From Candidatus Bathyarchaeota archaeon (GTDB lineage: Archaea > Thermoproteota > Bathyarchaeia > 40CM-2-53-6 > FEN-987), in the NCBI GenBank assembly GCA_022865625.1, contig JALHTB010000064.1, forward strand, positions 1 through 22,929: a stretch of DNA of 22,929 bases, in the 5' to 3' direction. Under the pieces are notes generated by a model. The model saw nothing but the letters and a program-made list of their open reading frames with translations. It was not told where the DNA came from and did no database searches. A program made the position numbers and the translations under genes. Shown one piece after another: positions 14,727 through 22,302 of this stretch. Every line of letters begins with the position of its first letter. Within the stretch, counting starts at the first letter, position 1.

Positions 14727-15656
14727 GTGTGCCGAGTGAACTATCTGGACAGCAGAGTGCACGATAGGATCTTGGAGAAGAAAAGGAGACTAGATGCTCA
14801 TCGCCCATTGACCTCGTCAACGGTACGTAAGGTTCACCTGGAGATGCAGGTCGAATACATCTTCAATTCCAATGCAATTGAAGGCAATACCATCAAACTG
14901 AGGGAAACACAACTCATCCTAGAACGAGGCTTGACTATTCAGGGAAAAAGTCTTCGAGAGCACTTAGAGGTTAGGAACCATCCCCGTGCCATCAAATACA
15001 TAGAGACGATGACCAGACGTGCCCTGAGGGAGCAAGACATCTTGGTCCTTCATCAGATAATAATGAAGGGGATTGATGATGAGGCAGGAAGATTTCGGAG
15101 TGCAGAGGTTAGGATAGCGGGAGCCGACTTCATGCCTCCGCCAGCTTATGAAGTCCCACATCTCATCGAAAAGCTGGTTGACTGGTACAACCGAGATCCG
15201 GACGAGTTACGACCAATAGAGCTAGCCGCGATCCTGCATCATCGACTCGTCTGGATTCACCCTTTCCACGACGGAAACGGCAGGGTTGCGAGATTGCTCA
15301 TGAACTTGGCTTTGACAAGAAGTGGGTATCCGATTGCGGTGATATTGAACGTGGACAGAAGAAAGTACTACGATACGCTGAAGAAATCCGACAACGGAGA
15401 TCACACCTCGTTCGTCAACTTTGTGGCATCAGCAGTTGAGCGTTCTCTGGATCTCTACCTAAGGGCTTTGGAGCCGACCGGAAAACAGGATAGGCTGTTG
15501 TCTCTTTCAGAAGCTGCCAAGATGACTCCGTATACTCAAGAGTATCTCAGTCTCCTGGCTCGAAAGAGGCGAATTGCGTCAGTGAAGGTCGGCAGGACTT
15601 GGATGATAACAGAGAGAGAACTGCGTCGATATCTGAAAGAAGTGGAAGGAAGTTGA
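14727..15656 (+). CDS. Class II Fic-domain AMPylator with C-terminal helix-turn-helix
   Basis: A 309-aa Fic protein that should transfer AMP (or another nucleotide part) from a nucleotide to hydroxyls of target proteins. The catalytic motif is complete, HPFHDGNGRVAR at residues 178-189, and the beta-flap is GRFRSAEVRIAGADFMPPP (121-139). The inhibitory helix motif S-x-x-x-E-G is present near the N-terminus (S48, E52, G53 in SNAIEGN), making it class II, autoinhibited. Residues about 255-305 (LLSLSEAAKMTPYTQEYLSLLARKRRIASVKVGRTWMITERELRRYL) form a MerR/excisionase-like helix-turn-helix. GTG 14727 abuts an inverted repeat; GTG 14736 is an alternative. Self-contained toxin-like regulator with probable autoregulation. 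Confidence 0.95.
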   Translation: MCRVNYLDSRVHDRILEKKRRLDAHRPLTSSTVRKVHLEMQVEYIFNSNAIEGNTIKLRETQLILERGLTIQGKSLREHLEVRNHPRAIKYIETMTRRALREQDILVLHQIIMKGIDDEAGRFRSAEVRIAGADFMPPPAYEVPHLIEKLVDWYNRDPDELRPIELAAILHHRLVWIHPFHDGNGRVARLLMNLALTRSGYPIAVILNVDRRKYYDTLKKSDNGDHTSFVNFVASAVERSLDLYLRALEPTGKQDRLLSLSEAAKMTPYTQEYLSLLARKRRIASVKVGRTWMITERELRRYLKEVEGS

Positions 15657-15723
15657 TTTCGTCACTGATAGTCCGATGGGATCGTGTCACTTGGAAATGC
15701 CAGAGGTAGAGGTTCGTCGGGAA

Positions 15724-15755
15724 GCGCCGGGGGTTAGGTACAAACCCGTGTTCAA
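15724..15755 (+). repeat. 11-mer repeat copy at 15724
   Basis: Exact GCGCCGGGGGT at 15724-15734. The following TAGGTACAAACCCGTG weakly resembles the GGGATTTGAACCCACG next to the same 11-mer at 18314, as if it were a degraded tRNA T-arm. Confidence 0.45.
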
Positions 15756-15918
15756 GACTGTCAACTCAGCTGACTTTCAGCTGAATATGAGCGGAAGATG
15801 AGCTGGAATTGCGCAGTGCTTGAGCTGAGAAGGCAACAAGACTCGCTTGAAAGCGTAGTTCCTTTGGACGCACTCCAGTCATGGTTGAGCTAGCTGGAAA
15901 TCCGGGCGGCACAGAAAT

Positions 15919-15952
15919 GCGCCGGGGGTGAACGCTGAACTGAAGGTTCAGC
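15919..15952 (+). repeat. Intergenic repeat copy A
   Basis: Begins with the exact 11-mer GCGCCGGGGGT and continues GAACGCTGAACTGAAGGTTC; GCTGAAC and GTTCAGC form a perfect 7-base hairpin around TGAAG. It aligns with copies at 7847-7880 and 8943-8972 (both on the minus strand). Confidence 0.6.
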
Positions 15953-16017
15953 ATGGAGAATCAGTCTCTCGAAGATCGCGGGACATGCGTGAGTTGGCGC
16001 GCCAGTAGGCTCATGGC

Positions 16018-17526
16018 CTACCGAGAGTGAAGGATCACTTGCGCTACCTTTTTTCCTGATAACGCTACCGCTACCGTGCTTCCTCCAGGGGTTGTCCAGT
16101 GGCCGGTCAGGTACACATTATCGAACGGGGTTTTCGGTTGTAACCTGTTGGCGCCGCTCTGTTCCGGCGTCGCGTCCCAACCGTAAGCGGCTCCCCAGGA
16201 GTTCAGCGTATACCTTTCCAGTGTTATGGGAGTCGCCGCCTCGATCACCTCGACATGATCTGACAGTTTCGGCATCATCTTCTCTGCTGCCCTGATCAAC
16301 CGCTGCGTTGTCTCATGTTTCAAGTCCCGGTAAGCAGACCCTCTCTTTCCGTCCTCGGTTCGCCAATTCCGCTCGTAACCGTATGGAACCGGATAGATTA
16401 TGCTCACGATACTGTTGTCCTCAGGAGCGAGACTGGGATCGATCGAGGTGGGCACGCAGATTCCGCAACCCTCGCCAAATCCTCCTTGGAGACAGGCATC
16501 GTAGACGTAGTCGAGATCGTAGCTGGGATAGGATAGTACCTCATATTCGCCGTCATACTGTATGTCAGAGCAGCCCAACCATGCTTGGAAGAAGGAGATC
16601 GAGGGCGTCATCCCCTCCAAGCGACGCAAGTATGCGCTCGGGAGCTCCTGTGGTCCCAACAGGTTCAGGAACGTTTGTCGTGCGTCAGAGTTGGAGACAA
16701 CGCACTCGGCGCGGATTCTCTTCCCATTTGCTACTTCAACTCCAGTAGCTCTATTGTTCTTCGTGAGTATCTTGGCGACTCTTGTGCTCAACTGGAGTTC
16801 TCCTCCATGTCTCCTTAGAGCTCCAACCAGTGTATCCGCAAGTACCTGAGTTCCACCCAGCGGATAGTAGTGGCCCTGAAAATGAGCGGTGTACATGTAC
16901 TGAGCCATAATCAGCGAAGAGACTCTCGACGGAGGCAAGCCCACATAGGGCCACCCGGCCGCGATCAGCGATTTCAATTTCTGATCCTTTACAAAATCGT
17001 TCATCATCTGCGCGAATGTCTTCTTGTAGTACCTGAAGGTCAAAGGGAACCTTACAGGCACCGAGAGCTTCTCCTTCGCTCCTAACACGGGAGGAAGCTT
17101 CTCGATTTCGTCGTTTAGTTCTCGTAGCGTCCGAAACAGCTCAGAGATCCCCTTCCTTTCGTATGGGAACCTCTCTGTCAGCATGGCAACGTACTTGACC
17201 GCGTCGGCGGGAACTGAAAACGATTCTCCACCAAGCACGACCCTGTAGAGGGGATCCAACCTGCGAGATCGGACTTGTCCTTCTACTCCGAGATCCTTGA
17301 GAATCCGATAGAATTGACCGCCTTCTCCCAGTCCCTCGGTAAAGTGGACGGCTGCATCAAACGTGAAGGCTTTTCTCTTGAACGATGTGCAGTAGCCGCC
17401 TGGAAGCGAATGCTGCTCAAGCACCAATGTCCTGAGTCCATTCTTGGCAAGATACGCAGCGCACGTTAGTCCTCCGATACCTGACCCGATGACAACTACG
17501 TCGTAGTTCTCCTCTACTTCTTTCAT
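16018..17526 (-). CDS. Phytoene desaturase/CrtISO-like FAD oxidoreductase
   Basis: A 502-aa member of the carotenoid desaturase, isomerase and retinol saturase superfamily. The N-terminal dinucleotide fold is YDVVVIGSGIGGLTCAAYLAKNGLRTLVLEQHSLPGGY (GxGxxG, then E37 for ribose). The C-terminal FAD signature is NVYLTGHWTTPGGSTVAVALSGKKVA. The segment FTFDAAVHFTEGLGEGG and the central YMYTAHFQGHYYPLGGTQVLADTL are typical of CrtISO-type members. Likely substrates are carotenoids or polyprenyl lipids such as archaeal lipid or quinone side chains; the exact one cannot be read off. ATG 17526 is preceded by GGTGAG. No other carotenoid gene is nearby. Confidence 0.9.
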   Translation of the reverse strand: MKEVEENYDVVVIGSGIGGLTCAAYLAKNGLRTLVLEQHSLPGGYCTSFKRKAFTFDAAVHFTEGLGEGGQFYRILKDLGVEGQVRSRRLDPLYRVVLGGESFSVPADAVKYVAMLTERFPYERKGISELFRTLRELNDEIEKLPPVLGAKEKLSVPVRFPLTFRYYKKTFAQMMNDFVKDQKLKSLIAAGWPYVGLPPSRVSSLIMAQYMYTAHFQGHYYPLGGTQVLADTLVGALRRHGGELQLSTRVAKILTKNNRATGVEVANGKRIRAECVVSNSDARQTFLNLLGPQELPSAYLRRLEGMTPSISFFQAWLGCSDIQYDGEYEVLSYPSYDLDYVYDACLQGGFGEGCGICVPTSIDPSLAPEDNSIVSIIYPVPYGYERNWRTEDGKRGSAYRDLKHETTQRLIRAAEKMMPKLSDHVEVIEAATPITLERYTLNSWGAAYGWDATPEQSGANRLQPKTPFDNVYLTGHWTTPGGSTVAVALSGKKVAQVILHSR

Positions 17527-17604
17527 AGACTCACCAGATTGCCGGGACTTCCCACGAACTCAAATCCAGACTGAGTCAAGCTCTTGCTTATGAGAGCATG
17601 AGGG

Positions 17605-18290
17605 CTATAGGGATTGACCGCTTCGCTTGGCAATTAGAAGGGTCCAAGTGAACTCTGTGATTGCGCTAATGCGGGGATTCTGAAGTTTCTGTGTCAGCCT
17701 CTTCCGTTGCCCTGCCACGCTTCGCCTAAAGACCTCCATCGACCTCAGAGGATCAACCTTTGGGTTGCGCAAGACGTACTCGTACCGACGTGGAAGCCGA
17801 TTGAGCATTACATGAGCCGTGTCGAGATTCTCAACTGTCTCGGATTGCTGTTCTTCTCTGGGAGAATATTGAGAGTGCTCTTCTCAAGGTCAAGGTCTAT
17901 CCATTTGAGGTTCCATGCTTCCCCCGGTCGTATGCCCGTTTCCTTTAGGAGCTGTAGGAATGTGCCAGTCTTTCTGCCGGCAGCCGAAATGAGCTGATCT
18001 ATCTCGGTTTCCAGCGGGACGAAGGACAGTCTTTCAACGCGCCTGTAGTTGGGCTTCTCGAATGGAATACGCTTCCATGCGTAGAACCTCGCTAGGTCTT
18101 CCGCAAGTTTCGCTTTACGTGCTTCGCTGATTTTGGCTGACGCTAGATATGTCTTGGCGGATTCGGGGTCAAGCAGGGTCGCTCGTCTCGCTACCGACTT
18201 CAACGCCTGAATACAATAGTGAATCGTGGATTCGCGATAGCCCTGTTTTCGCATCCATAACCCGAACGACACGATCTCGCCGACAGGCAA
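17605..18290 (-). pseudogene. Decayed archaeal tyrosine integrase
   Basis: The first frame (TTG 18290 to TAA 17808) has a core-binding region (GLWMRKQGYRESTIHYCIQALKSVARR) and the first catalytic-arginine box LLKETGIRPGEAWNLKWIDLD. The match continues in another frame from 17808 (MLNRLPRRYEYVLRNPKVD, then RKRLTQKLQNPRISAIT), so a frameshift lies near 17808. After about 17640 the match stops: the H-x-x-R box and the tyrosine are missing. It is therefore a frameshifted and 3'-truncated remnant. The frame is open upstream of the TTG into a tRNA 3'-end-like sequence (18314-18400). These are signs of an old element inserted at a tRNA gene. Confidence 0.75.
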
Positions 18291-18313
18291 AACCCTCGGG
18301 GGTTCATCGAAAA

Positions 18314-18400
18314 GCGCCGGGGGTGGGATTTGAACCCACGAACGCCTTCTCTCTCGTTCGAACGGGAGACACCTGACGGTTTCTCCCCTTGCATGTCCTC
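18314..18400 (-). repeat. tRNA 3'-half-like sequence E (attachment-site-like) next to integrase remnant
   Basis: On the minus strand: GTGGG TTCAAAT CCCAC (a perfect T-arm), then CCCCGGC and G, the 3' acceptor strand and discriminator of a tRNA-Ser-like end. No GCCGGGG partner strand lies upstream. GGGGACATGC/GAGGACATGC and TCAGGTGTCTCCCG blocks are shared with sequence D at 14299-14386. It contains one exact copy of the 11-mer ACCCCCGGCGC and sits 24 bases before the integrase remnant. Confidence 0.6.
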
Positions 18401-18464
18401 TCTTCGCTCCTCGGTTAAGAGAATCACAAACATCTGCATATGATGCGACTGAGGAAGATGAGCT

Positions 18465-19184
18465 TCATCGTGCGCTTGCGCTCTTGATTGAGTGGAGATG
18501 ATCACTGAACTTACTGAGATACCTGATGCTTAGAACGAACCCAAGAAACAGAAGGATGGTGCCAGCTAGCTCAAACTCGAAGAAAATGTCCGCATTGTTG
18601 AAGAAGCCGAGGGATGCACCGCCGAGTGACGGGAGTATTCCGCCAAAGAATAGAGGAATGTTGTACGTCCTGCTTCGATCTCTTACGTAACTGAATAATG
18701 ACCCACCGATGAGAAACACTGCTCCTGTAATGTTAAGAATCATCGTTGGGACGCGAGCAGTCATAGGTAGCTCTTTGACTATCGCTCGGAAACCCTGCGG
18801 AAGCCCTGCGTTGAATGCTAACTGTATCTCCAGAGATGGTATCTGCACAGAAACGGTGAACAGTACAAGGATCGCGCTCAATGCAAGTACTAACGTGAGA
18901 TAGATGTCACCCCAACGTTTTGGCGCAAGTAGGTATAGGACTCCTGCACCTAGAAGCCCTACCATCGGTCCCACGCCTGAATAGTAGAGTTTGATTAGCG
19001 GCAAGCTTGGACCCAGTACGTCAGGATTCGCAAGATACTCCATGAGTGCAGTCAGACTATAGAGCGCTAGAGCCACTGCCCAGATGAGTTGATGCCCCTT
19101 CTTCCTATGCACGTATTGCCACAAAAGGAGAGCAGTGAAGACTGCTGAGACAAGAGCAGTCATGAGAGGAATCTGATTTGTCAT
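18465..19184 (-). CDS. Polytopic membrane protein, about 7 helices
   Basis: A 239-aa hydrophobic protein with about seven predicted membrane segments (for example ALVSAVFTALLLWQYV, LVLALSAILVLFTVSV, ILNITGAVFLIGGSLF, LAGTILLFLGFVLSI). The overall layout, with WAVALALYSLTALMEYLA early on, resembles the membrane modules that precede sensor kinases or occur alone in archaea, but there is no cytoplasmic domain here. ATG 19184 is the likely start. I cannot assign a function. Its end lies close to the tRNA-like sequence E, so the 3' end may have been disturbed by integration. Confidence 0.6.
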   Translation of the reverse strand: MTNQIPLMTALVSAVFTALLLWQYVHRKKGHQLIWAVALALYSLTALMEYLANPDVLGPSLPLIKLYYSGVGPMVGLLGAGVLYLLAPKRWGDIYLTLVLALSAILVLFTVSVQIPSLEIQLAFNAGLPQGFRAIVKELPMTARVPTMILNITGAVFLIGGSLFSYVRDRSRTYNIPLFFGGILPSLGGASLGFFNNADIFFEFELAGTILLFLGFVLSIRYLSKFSDHLHSIKSASAR

Positions 19185-19238
19185 GGATCGACACCCTCAG
19201 TGAGTTCACCTTACGCCTGCTATATGCACTCAAAACCT

Positions 19239-19330
19239 TTGGTGCGGGAGGGGGATTCGAACTCCCGAAGGCCTACGCCATAGGCTCCTCGGGATTTCTC
19301 CCCTTCAATGACCCCATTTTCCTCAATGGA
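19239..19330 (-). repeat. tRNA 3'-half-like sequence F
   Basis: On the minus strand it ends GGGAGTTCGAATCCCCC, CTCCCGC, A, CCA, which is a T-arm (one mismatch), 3' acceptor strand, discriminator and CCA. A stem GCCTA-TGGCG-TAGGC just before it looks like a long variable arm of a Leu-type tRNA. GGGGAGAAATCCCG further upstream resembles D and E. The 5' half is absent. It interrupts the gap between two membrane-protein genes. Confidence 0.5.
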
Positions 19331-19528
19331 TAAGGAGTAGGTACGCTTCACCACAATGAAGCGGGTCGCTGATGGACGAGTAATGGGGCTTACCTCACCT
19401 TCGTTCAATGCTCGAATCACAGTACACGAGTATGGGGAAGGCAGTTTCGTCGTCGCTGATGACATGGTCTACTTCTCGAACTTCTCCATTGAACGAAAGA
19501 ATTGCAGCGGCATTAGGCAAAGGAGCTG

Positions 19529-20098
19529 CTAGGGGGTTCCGAGGCGTCCTAGGAGTTTGCGTAGTTCACTCGTGAAGGGAACGATCCTAGGAACTCGTCT
19601 TGAGTATTCCTCATAATCGTCACCAAAGATGGCCCTGAGTTCTCTCTCCTCGAAACGAGTCACCACAAACTCGAACCATAGCAGTAGAAGCAGGGTTGAG
19701 ATGAGGAGGAAGCTGTAGTCAAGCAGGAGCCACCAGCCAAGAAGCAGTAGCACAACATCCGAATACAACGGATGCCTAACGTATCTATACGGACCCTTCA
19801 CCACAAGAGGCTCAGTCCTGCATGATCGCTCCTCCAGACGCGTCCGTTCTCTCCTAACCTTCGAGAAGGTCACATACGTCGAGACGAGTATGTCCCTAGG
19901 TCTTCTGTATCTGAAGAGCCAACTAAGGAAAATGAACCCTACCAACAGCAACGCTAACCCAATGAGACGTACAGGTAGCGGAAACCCAAACTGCGGGGGT
20001 ATCCGTAGCCAGATCGTCACCAAGTAGCCCAATGTGAAGAACACCGCGAGAACAGCGAGTACAGCGAATGGAACCGCGATGATGTCTCTGCTCGACAT
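19529..20098 (-). CDS. ICMT/PEMT-like membrane methyltransferase
   Basis: A 189-aa membrane protein of the isoprenylcysteine carboxyl methyltransferase family (related to phospholipid N-methyltransferases), which use S-adenosylmethionine at the membrane face. Four or so hydrophobic segments are seen, and the C-terminal signature is GPYRYVRHPLYSDVVLLLLGWWLL (residues about 105-128) followed by RFEERELRAIFGDDYEEYSRRVPRIVPF, with the RHP-x-Y and E...Y-x-x-Y-x-x-x-V-P-R motifs intact. ATG 20098 is the start. Its first two-thirds plus 130 bases upstream are duplicated at 22260-22708. Methyl acceptor unknown; a lipid or prenylated molecule is likely. Confidence 0.85.
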   Translation of the reverse strand: MSSRDIIAVPFAVLAVLAVFFTLGYLVTIWLRIPPQFGFPLPVRLIGLALLLVGFIFLSWLFRYRRPRDILVSTYVTFSKVRRERTRLEERSCRTEPLVVKGPYRYVRHPLYSDVVLLLLGWWLLLDYSFLLISTLLLLLWFEFVVTRFEERELRAIFGDDYEEYSRRVPRIVPFTSELRKLLGRLGTP

Positions 20099-20231
20099 TC
20101 ACGGACACACGTCACCAATTAGTACACGCGTGGAATAGGCTGTCGGTCTCCCGGGAGTGAACACGGTGCGATCTCTCACGGTGGGCAATCACGCCGAGCT
20201 TGAGTTTCAGTAGGGAAGAGAACAGGAGTCG
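19783..20231. repeat. About 449-bp direct repeat, left copy
   Basis: Matches 22260-22708 in the same orientation, at roughly 85-90% identity judged by eye and with equal lengths. It covers the 5' part of the methyltransferase gene and its upstream region. Together the two copies enclose the TOBE remnant, the HTH regulator and nearly all of the nucleotidyltransferase. Confidence 0.9.
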
Positions 20232-20281
20232 TCATACTCTGAACCTTCGTTTTCATGTGCCAGCGAGAGCGGAACCAGCTC

Positions 20282-20405
20282 TCACTCTATACCTAGTATG
20301 ACGTTCGTGGCTTTGATGATAGCGTAGACCTCTCCGCCTTCTTTGAGTCAAGTTCTGAGCAGCCGTCTTCGTGATGATTGAGACGACCTCAACCCTTAGG
20401 TCGCT
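20282..20405 (-). pseudogene. TOBE (Mop)-domain remnant
   Basis: On the minus strand, SDLRVEVVSIITKTAAQNL and, after a one-base shift, LKEGGEVYAIIKATNVILGIE ending at TGA 20284-20282 reconstruct the end of a TOBE domain, the molybdate/tungstate-binding fold found in ModE, Mop proteins and ABC ATPases. Y-A-I-I-K-A-T-x-V is its hallmark. The frameshift is near 20348-20352, and no start or N-terminal part exists to the right, where the promoter of the HTH gene begins. A truncated, dead fragment. Confidence 0.55.
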
Positions 20406-20417
20406 TGTGTAAAAAAT

Positions 20418-20463
20418 GGTAACTATTTAAATACTAATTACCGAGAAGTATACAATGTATAAC
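20418..20463 (+). promoter_or_regulatory. Promoter with inverted repeat for HTH/nucleotidyltransferase pair
   Basis: GGTAA (20418-20422) and TTACC (20438-20442) are inverted around TATTTAAATA (20424-20433), the best TATA box, which places transcription start near 20454. A second AT-rich box (GTATAAC, 20457-20463) is closer to ATG 20480. The GGTAAC arm recalls the operators at 4058 and 4088. Confidence 0.5.
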
Positions 20464-20479
20464 CGCCCAGTGTCCATCC

Positions 20480-21421
20480 ATGCAACCAATGAAGCTCACC
20501 GCAAGAGAACTGATGTGCCTACGTGCGGTAGTCAACGCTGGAAGTGCGCGCGCCTCAGAGATCGCGACCATCGTTAGCACTCCAAGGCCCCATGTGTCCC
20601 GCGTTCTCAGGGCTCTCGAAGACAAGGGCTTTGTCAGAACCAAGAAGGCCGGGCTCTCCAAGATTGTCGCAATGTCAGAAACGAAACACGCCACCCTCTG
20701 CAGGAAATTGCTTCTTGAGTTCGGACACATGCGGTTCGAAGAGCTGCTTTCCGGCACGTGTCTCGAAGTACTCTCAGCGATCTGCAGTCTCACGCTATCG
20801 AACAGGAGAGAGATTGCGCAAGCAGCATCGGTCTCCGAACGCTCAGTCGCCCTGGTTCTGGAGAAGCTGAAGCGCGTCGGCATCGTCCAAAAGACAGCAT
20901 CGACGTACGGTGTGTCTCCACGGTTCCAGACGCTAAAGGAGTTTGTTGTCGAGTACAGGCGCTACATGAACCAGAGGATTGCGCAGGGGTTTGCGAGCGA
21001 TGCAGTCGTGCTGTGGGAATGCAATACAGAGTTCATAATCGAGAGCAAAGAGCCTCAGGCAAAGAACGGGTTTCAGCCCACAGGCGTATCCTCATTTGCG
21101 AGATTTGGCATTCCATTGATCGCTCCCAAATCCTGTTTCTTCTACTCTTCCGCAAAGAGGTTGAAGCTTGAAGACGTCATACTCCACTCTCTTCTTCTAC
21201 CTGAGAGGGAGAGGAACCTGTTGCCGACCCTGCTCGTTTGGAGAAAGCAAGAGAAGGCGATGAACGTTCAGTACTTGAAAACGCGGGCCGAAAGATATGG
21301 CGCGACGGAACTTGTCAGGGAGATCCTGGCATACTTCGCTAGCGAAGGCCAAGAGAGAGCATCCATTCTTCCTCCGTGGGGTGAGTTCGTTCTGAGAGCC
21401 CAGGAGTACGGTATGCTGTGA
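20480..21421 (+). CDS. Double helix-turn-helix regulator, probable antitoxin
   Basis: A 313-aa protein. Residues about 6-65 form a MarR-like winged helix (LTARELMCLRAVVNAGSARASEIATIVSTPRPHVSRVLRALEDKGFV), and about 95-150 a second one (LEVLSAICSLTLSNRREIAQAASVSERSVALVLEKLKRVGIV). The rest is an unassigned alpha/beta region (LLPTLLVWRKQEKAMNVQYLKTRAERYG) ending YGML. It overlaps the nucleotidyltransferase gene by four bases (GTGA), so the proteins are made together. An HTH protein coupled to a nucleotidyltransferase is the layout of AbiE-type toxin-antitoxin systems, although this regulator is not AbiEi-like. Regulator role is well supported; antitoxin role is inferred. Confidence 0.75.
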   Translation: MQPMKLTARELMCLRAVVNAGSARASEIATIVSTPRPHVSRVLRALEDKGFVRTKKAGLSKIVAMSETKHATLCRKLLLEFGHMRFEELLSGTCLEVLSAICSLTLSNRREIAQAASVSERSVALVLEKLKRVGIVQKTASTYGVSPRFQTLKEFVVEYRRYMNQRIAQGFASDAVVLWECNTEFIIESKEPQAKNGFQPTGVSSFARFGIPLIAPKSCFFYSSAKRLKLEDVILHSLLLPERERNLLPTLLVWRKQEKAMNVQYLKTRAERYGATELVREILAYFASEGQERASILPPWGEFVLRAQEYGML

Positions 21422-22302
21422 TTCAGCCAAAGACGTTCGCTGCCGGAGATCTCAGCAAGGTGCTCGACTATGCAGGCTCGAAACTGGGACGGAAGATTGC
21501 AGCGTATCTCATCGGAGGCTGTGCGATGACGTTCATGGGCAGGAAGGTGGCGACAAAGGACATTGACATCGTGTTCGGATCAGCTGCAGATGCAAATAAC
21601 TTCGCTGCCGCAATACGCCTCGCAGGGTTCGAGTATGTCCGTAGGCCTAGCGGTGGATACAATGCTTTAGGGGCCTCGGCGATTATGGAAGATAACAGGG
21701 GAATGAGATTCGATATTTTCGATCGGCAAGTCTGCAGAGGTCTGGAACTCAGTCAGGGCATGAAGACGCGCGCACGCGTCTATCAGAGCTTTGGCAACTT
21801 AGATGTTTACTTGATGGCGCCGGAGGATATCTTCCTGTTCAAGGGCATCACCGAGCGAGCGACAGACCTTGAGGACATGAGAGTACTCGCCGAAGTTGGA
21901 CTGAACTGGCGGACCATTGAGCAGGAATGCGTCTCACAGAAGGGAAGCGGCCAGTGGACATACATGCTTGGAACGAAGCTTCTGGAACTCAGAGCAAAGT
22001 CCGGCATCGAGTCACCGATCATCAAGAAGCTCATGGATCACGCAGACCTAGACCTGCTGACCCATGTTTTTGGCAATGTCATCGGTAGAGGGAACAGCAC
22101 GTTCAATGAGATAGCGCAGGCAATCGATGAGAAGTACAGATACTCGGCTTCGTGGACCCGTAAGCAGCTTGCTATACTAGTTCGACGTCGGATCGTCGGC
22201 AAAAAGAAGGCGACAACCCGACGCTACGTATACTACGTGAGGAAATCCGCGCCGTCCTCATCTATACGGACCCTTCACCAGAAGAGGCTCAGTCCTGCTT
22301 GA
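21418..22302 (+). CDS. Nucleotidyltransferase (DUF6036/AbiEii-like), C-terminus replaced
   Basis: A 294-aa protein of the DNA-polymerase-beta-like nucleotidyltransferase superfamily. It has the metal site YLIGGCAMTFMGRKVATKDIDIVF (G33-G34, D48, D50) and a third acidic strand MRFDIFD (D99 or D102), so catalysis looks intact. PEDIFLFKGITERATDLEDMRVL matches the helical part of DUF6036/AbiEii proteins, and residues about 225-280 form a winged helix (FNEIAQAIDEKYRYSASWTRKQLAILVRRRIV). The start is GTG 21418. The last 14 codons (from 22260, SIRTLHQKRLSPA) come from the decayed methyltransferase copy in antisense, so the native end has been lost or replaced. Putative toxin of the pair. Confidence 0.8.
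   Translation: MIQPKTFAAGDLSKVLDYAGSKLGRKIAAYLIGGCAMTFMGRKVATKDIDIVFGSAADANNFAAAIRLAGFEYVRRPSGGYNALGASAIMEDNRGMRFDIFDRQVCRGLELSQGMKTRARVYQSFGNLDVYLMAPEDIFLFKGITERATDLEDMRVLAEVGLNWRTIEQECVSQKGSGQWTYMLGTKLLELRAKSGIESPIIKKLMDHADLDLLTHVFGNVIGRGNSTFNEIAQAIDEKYRYSASWTRKQLAILVRRRIVGKKKATTRRYVYYVRKSAPSSSIRTLHQKRLSPA

Larger units (their letters stand above)
15657..16017. other. Intergenic region with two repeat copies
   Basis: Between the Fic gene and the convergent oxidoreductase gene there is no credible reading frame. It contains two exact copies of the 11-mer GCGCCGGGGGT, described separately, and several AGCTGA/TCAGCT words around 15767-15805. Confidence 0.5.

Noticed and set aside
18149..18376. 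Plus-strand protein ending APGVGFEPTNAF
   Set aside because: This is a familiar false protein produced by translating the antisense of a tRNA T-arm and acceptor stem.
14299..19330. Complete tRNA-Leu/tRNA-Ser genes
   Set aside because: Only T-arm and 3' acceptor strands are present; I found no complementary 5' acceptor strand or convincing anticodon arm within 120 bases upstream of any of the three.
19923..20108. Paired minus-strand proteins at 19923-20108 and 22373-22585
   Set aside because: They are out-of-frame readings of the methyltransferase gene and of its decayed copy; the similarity comes from the DNA duplication.
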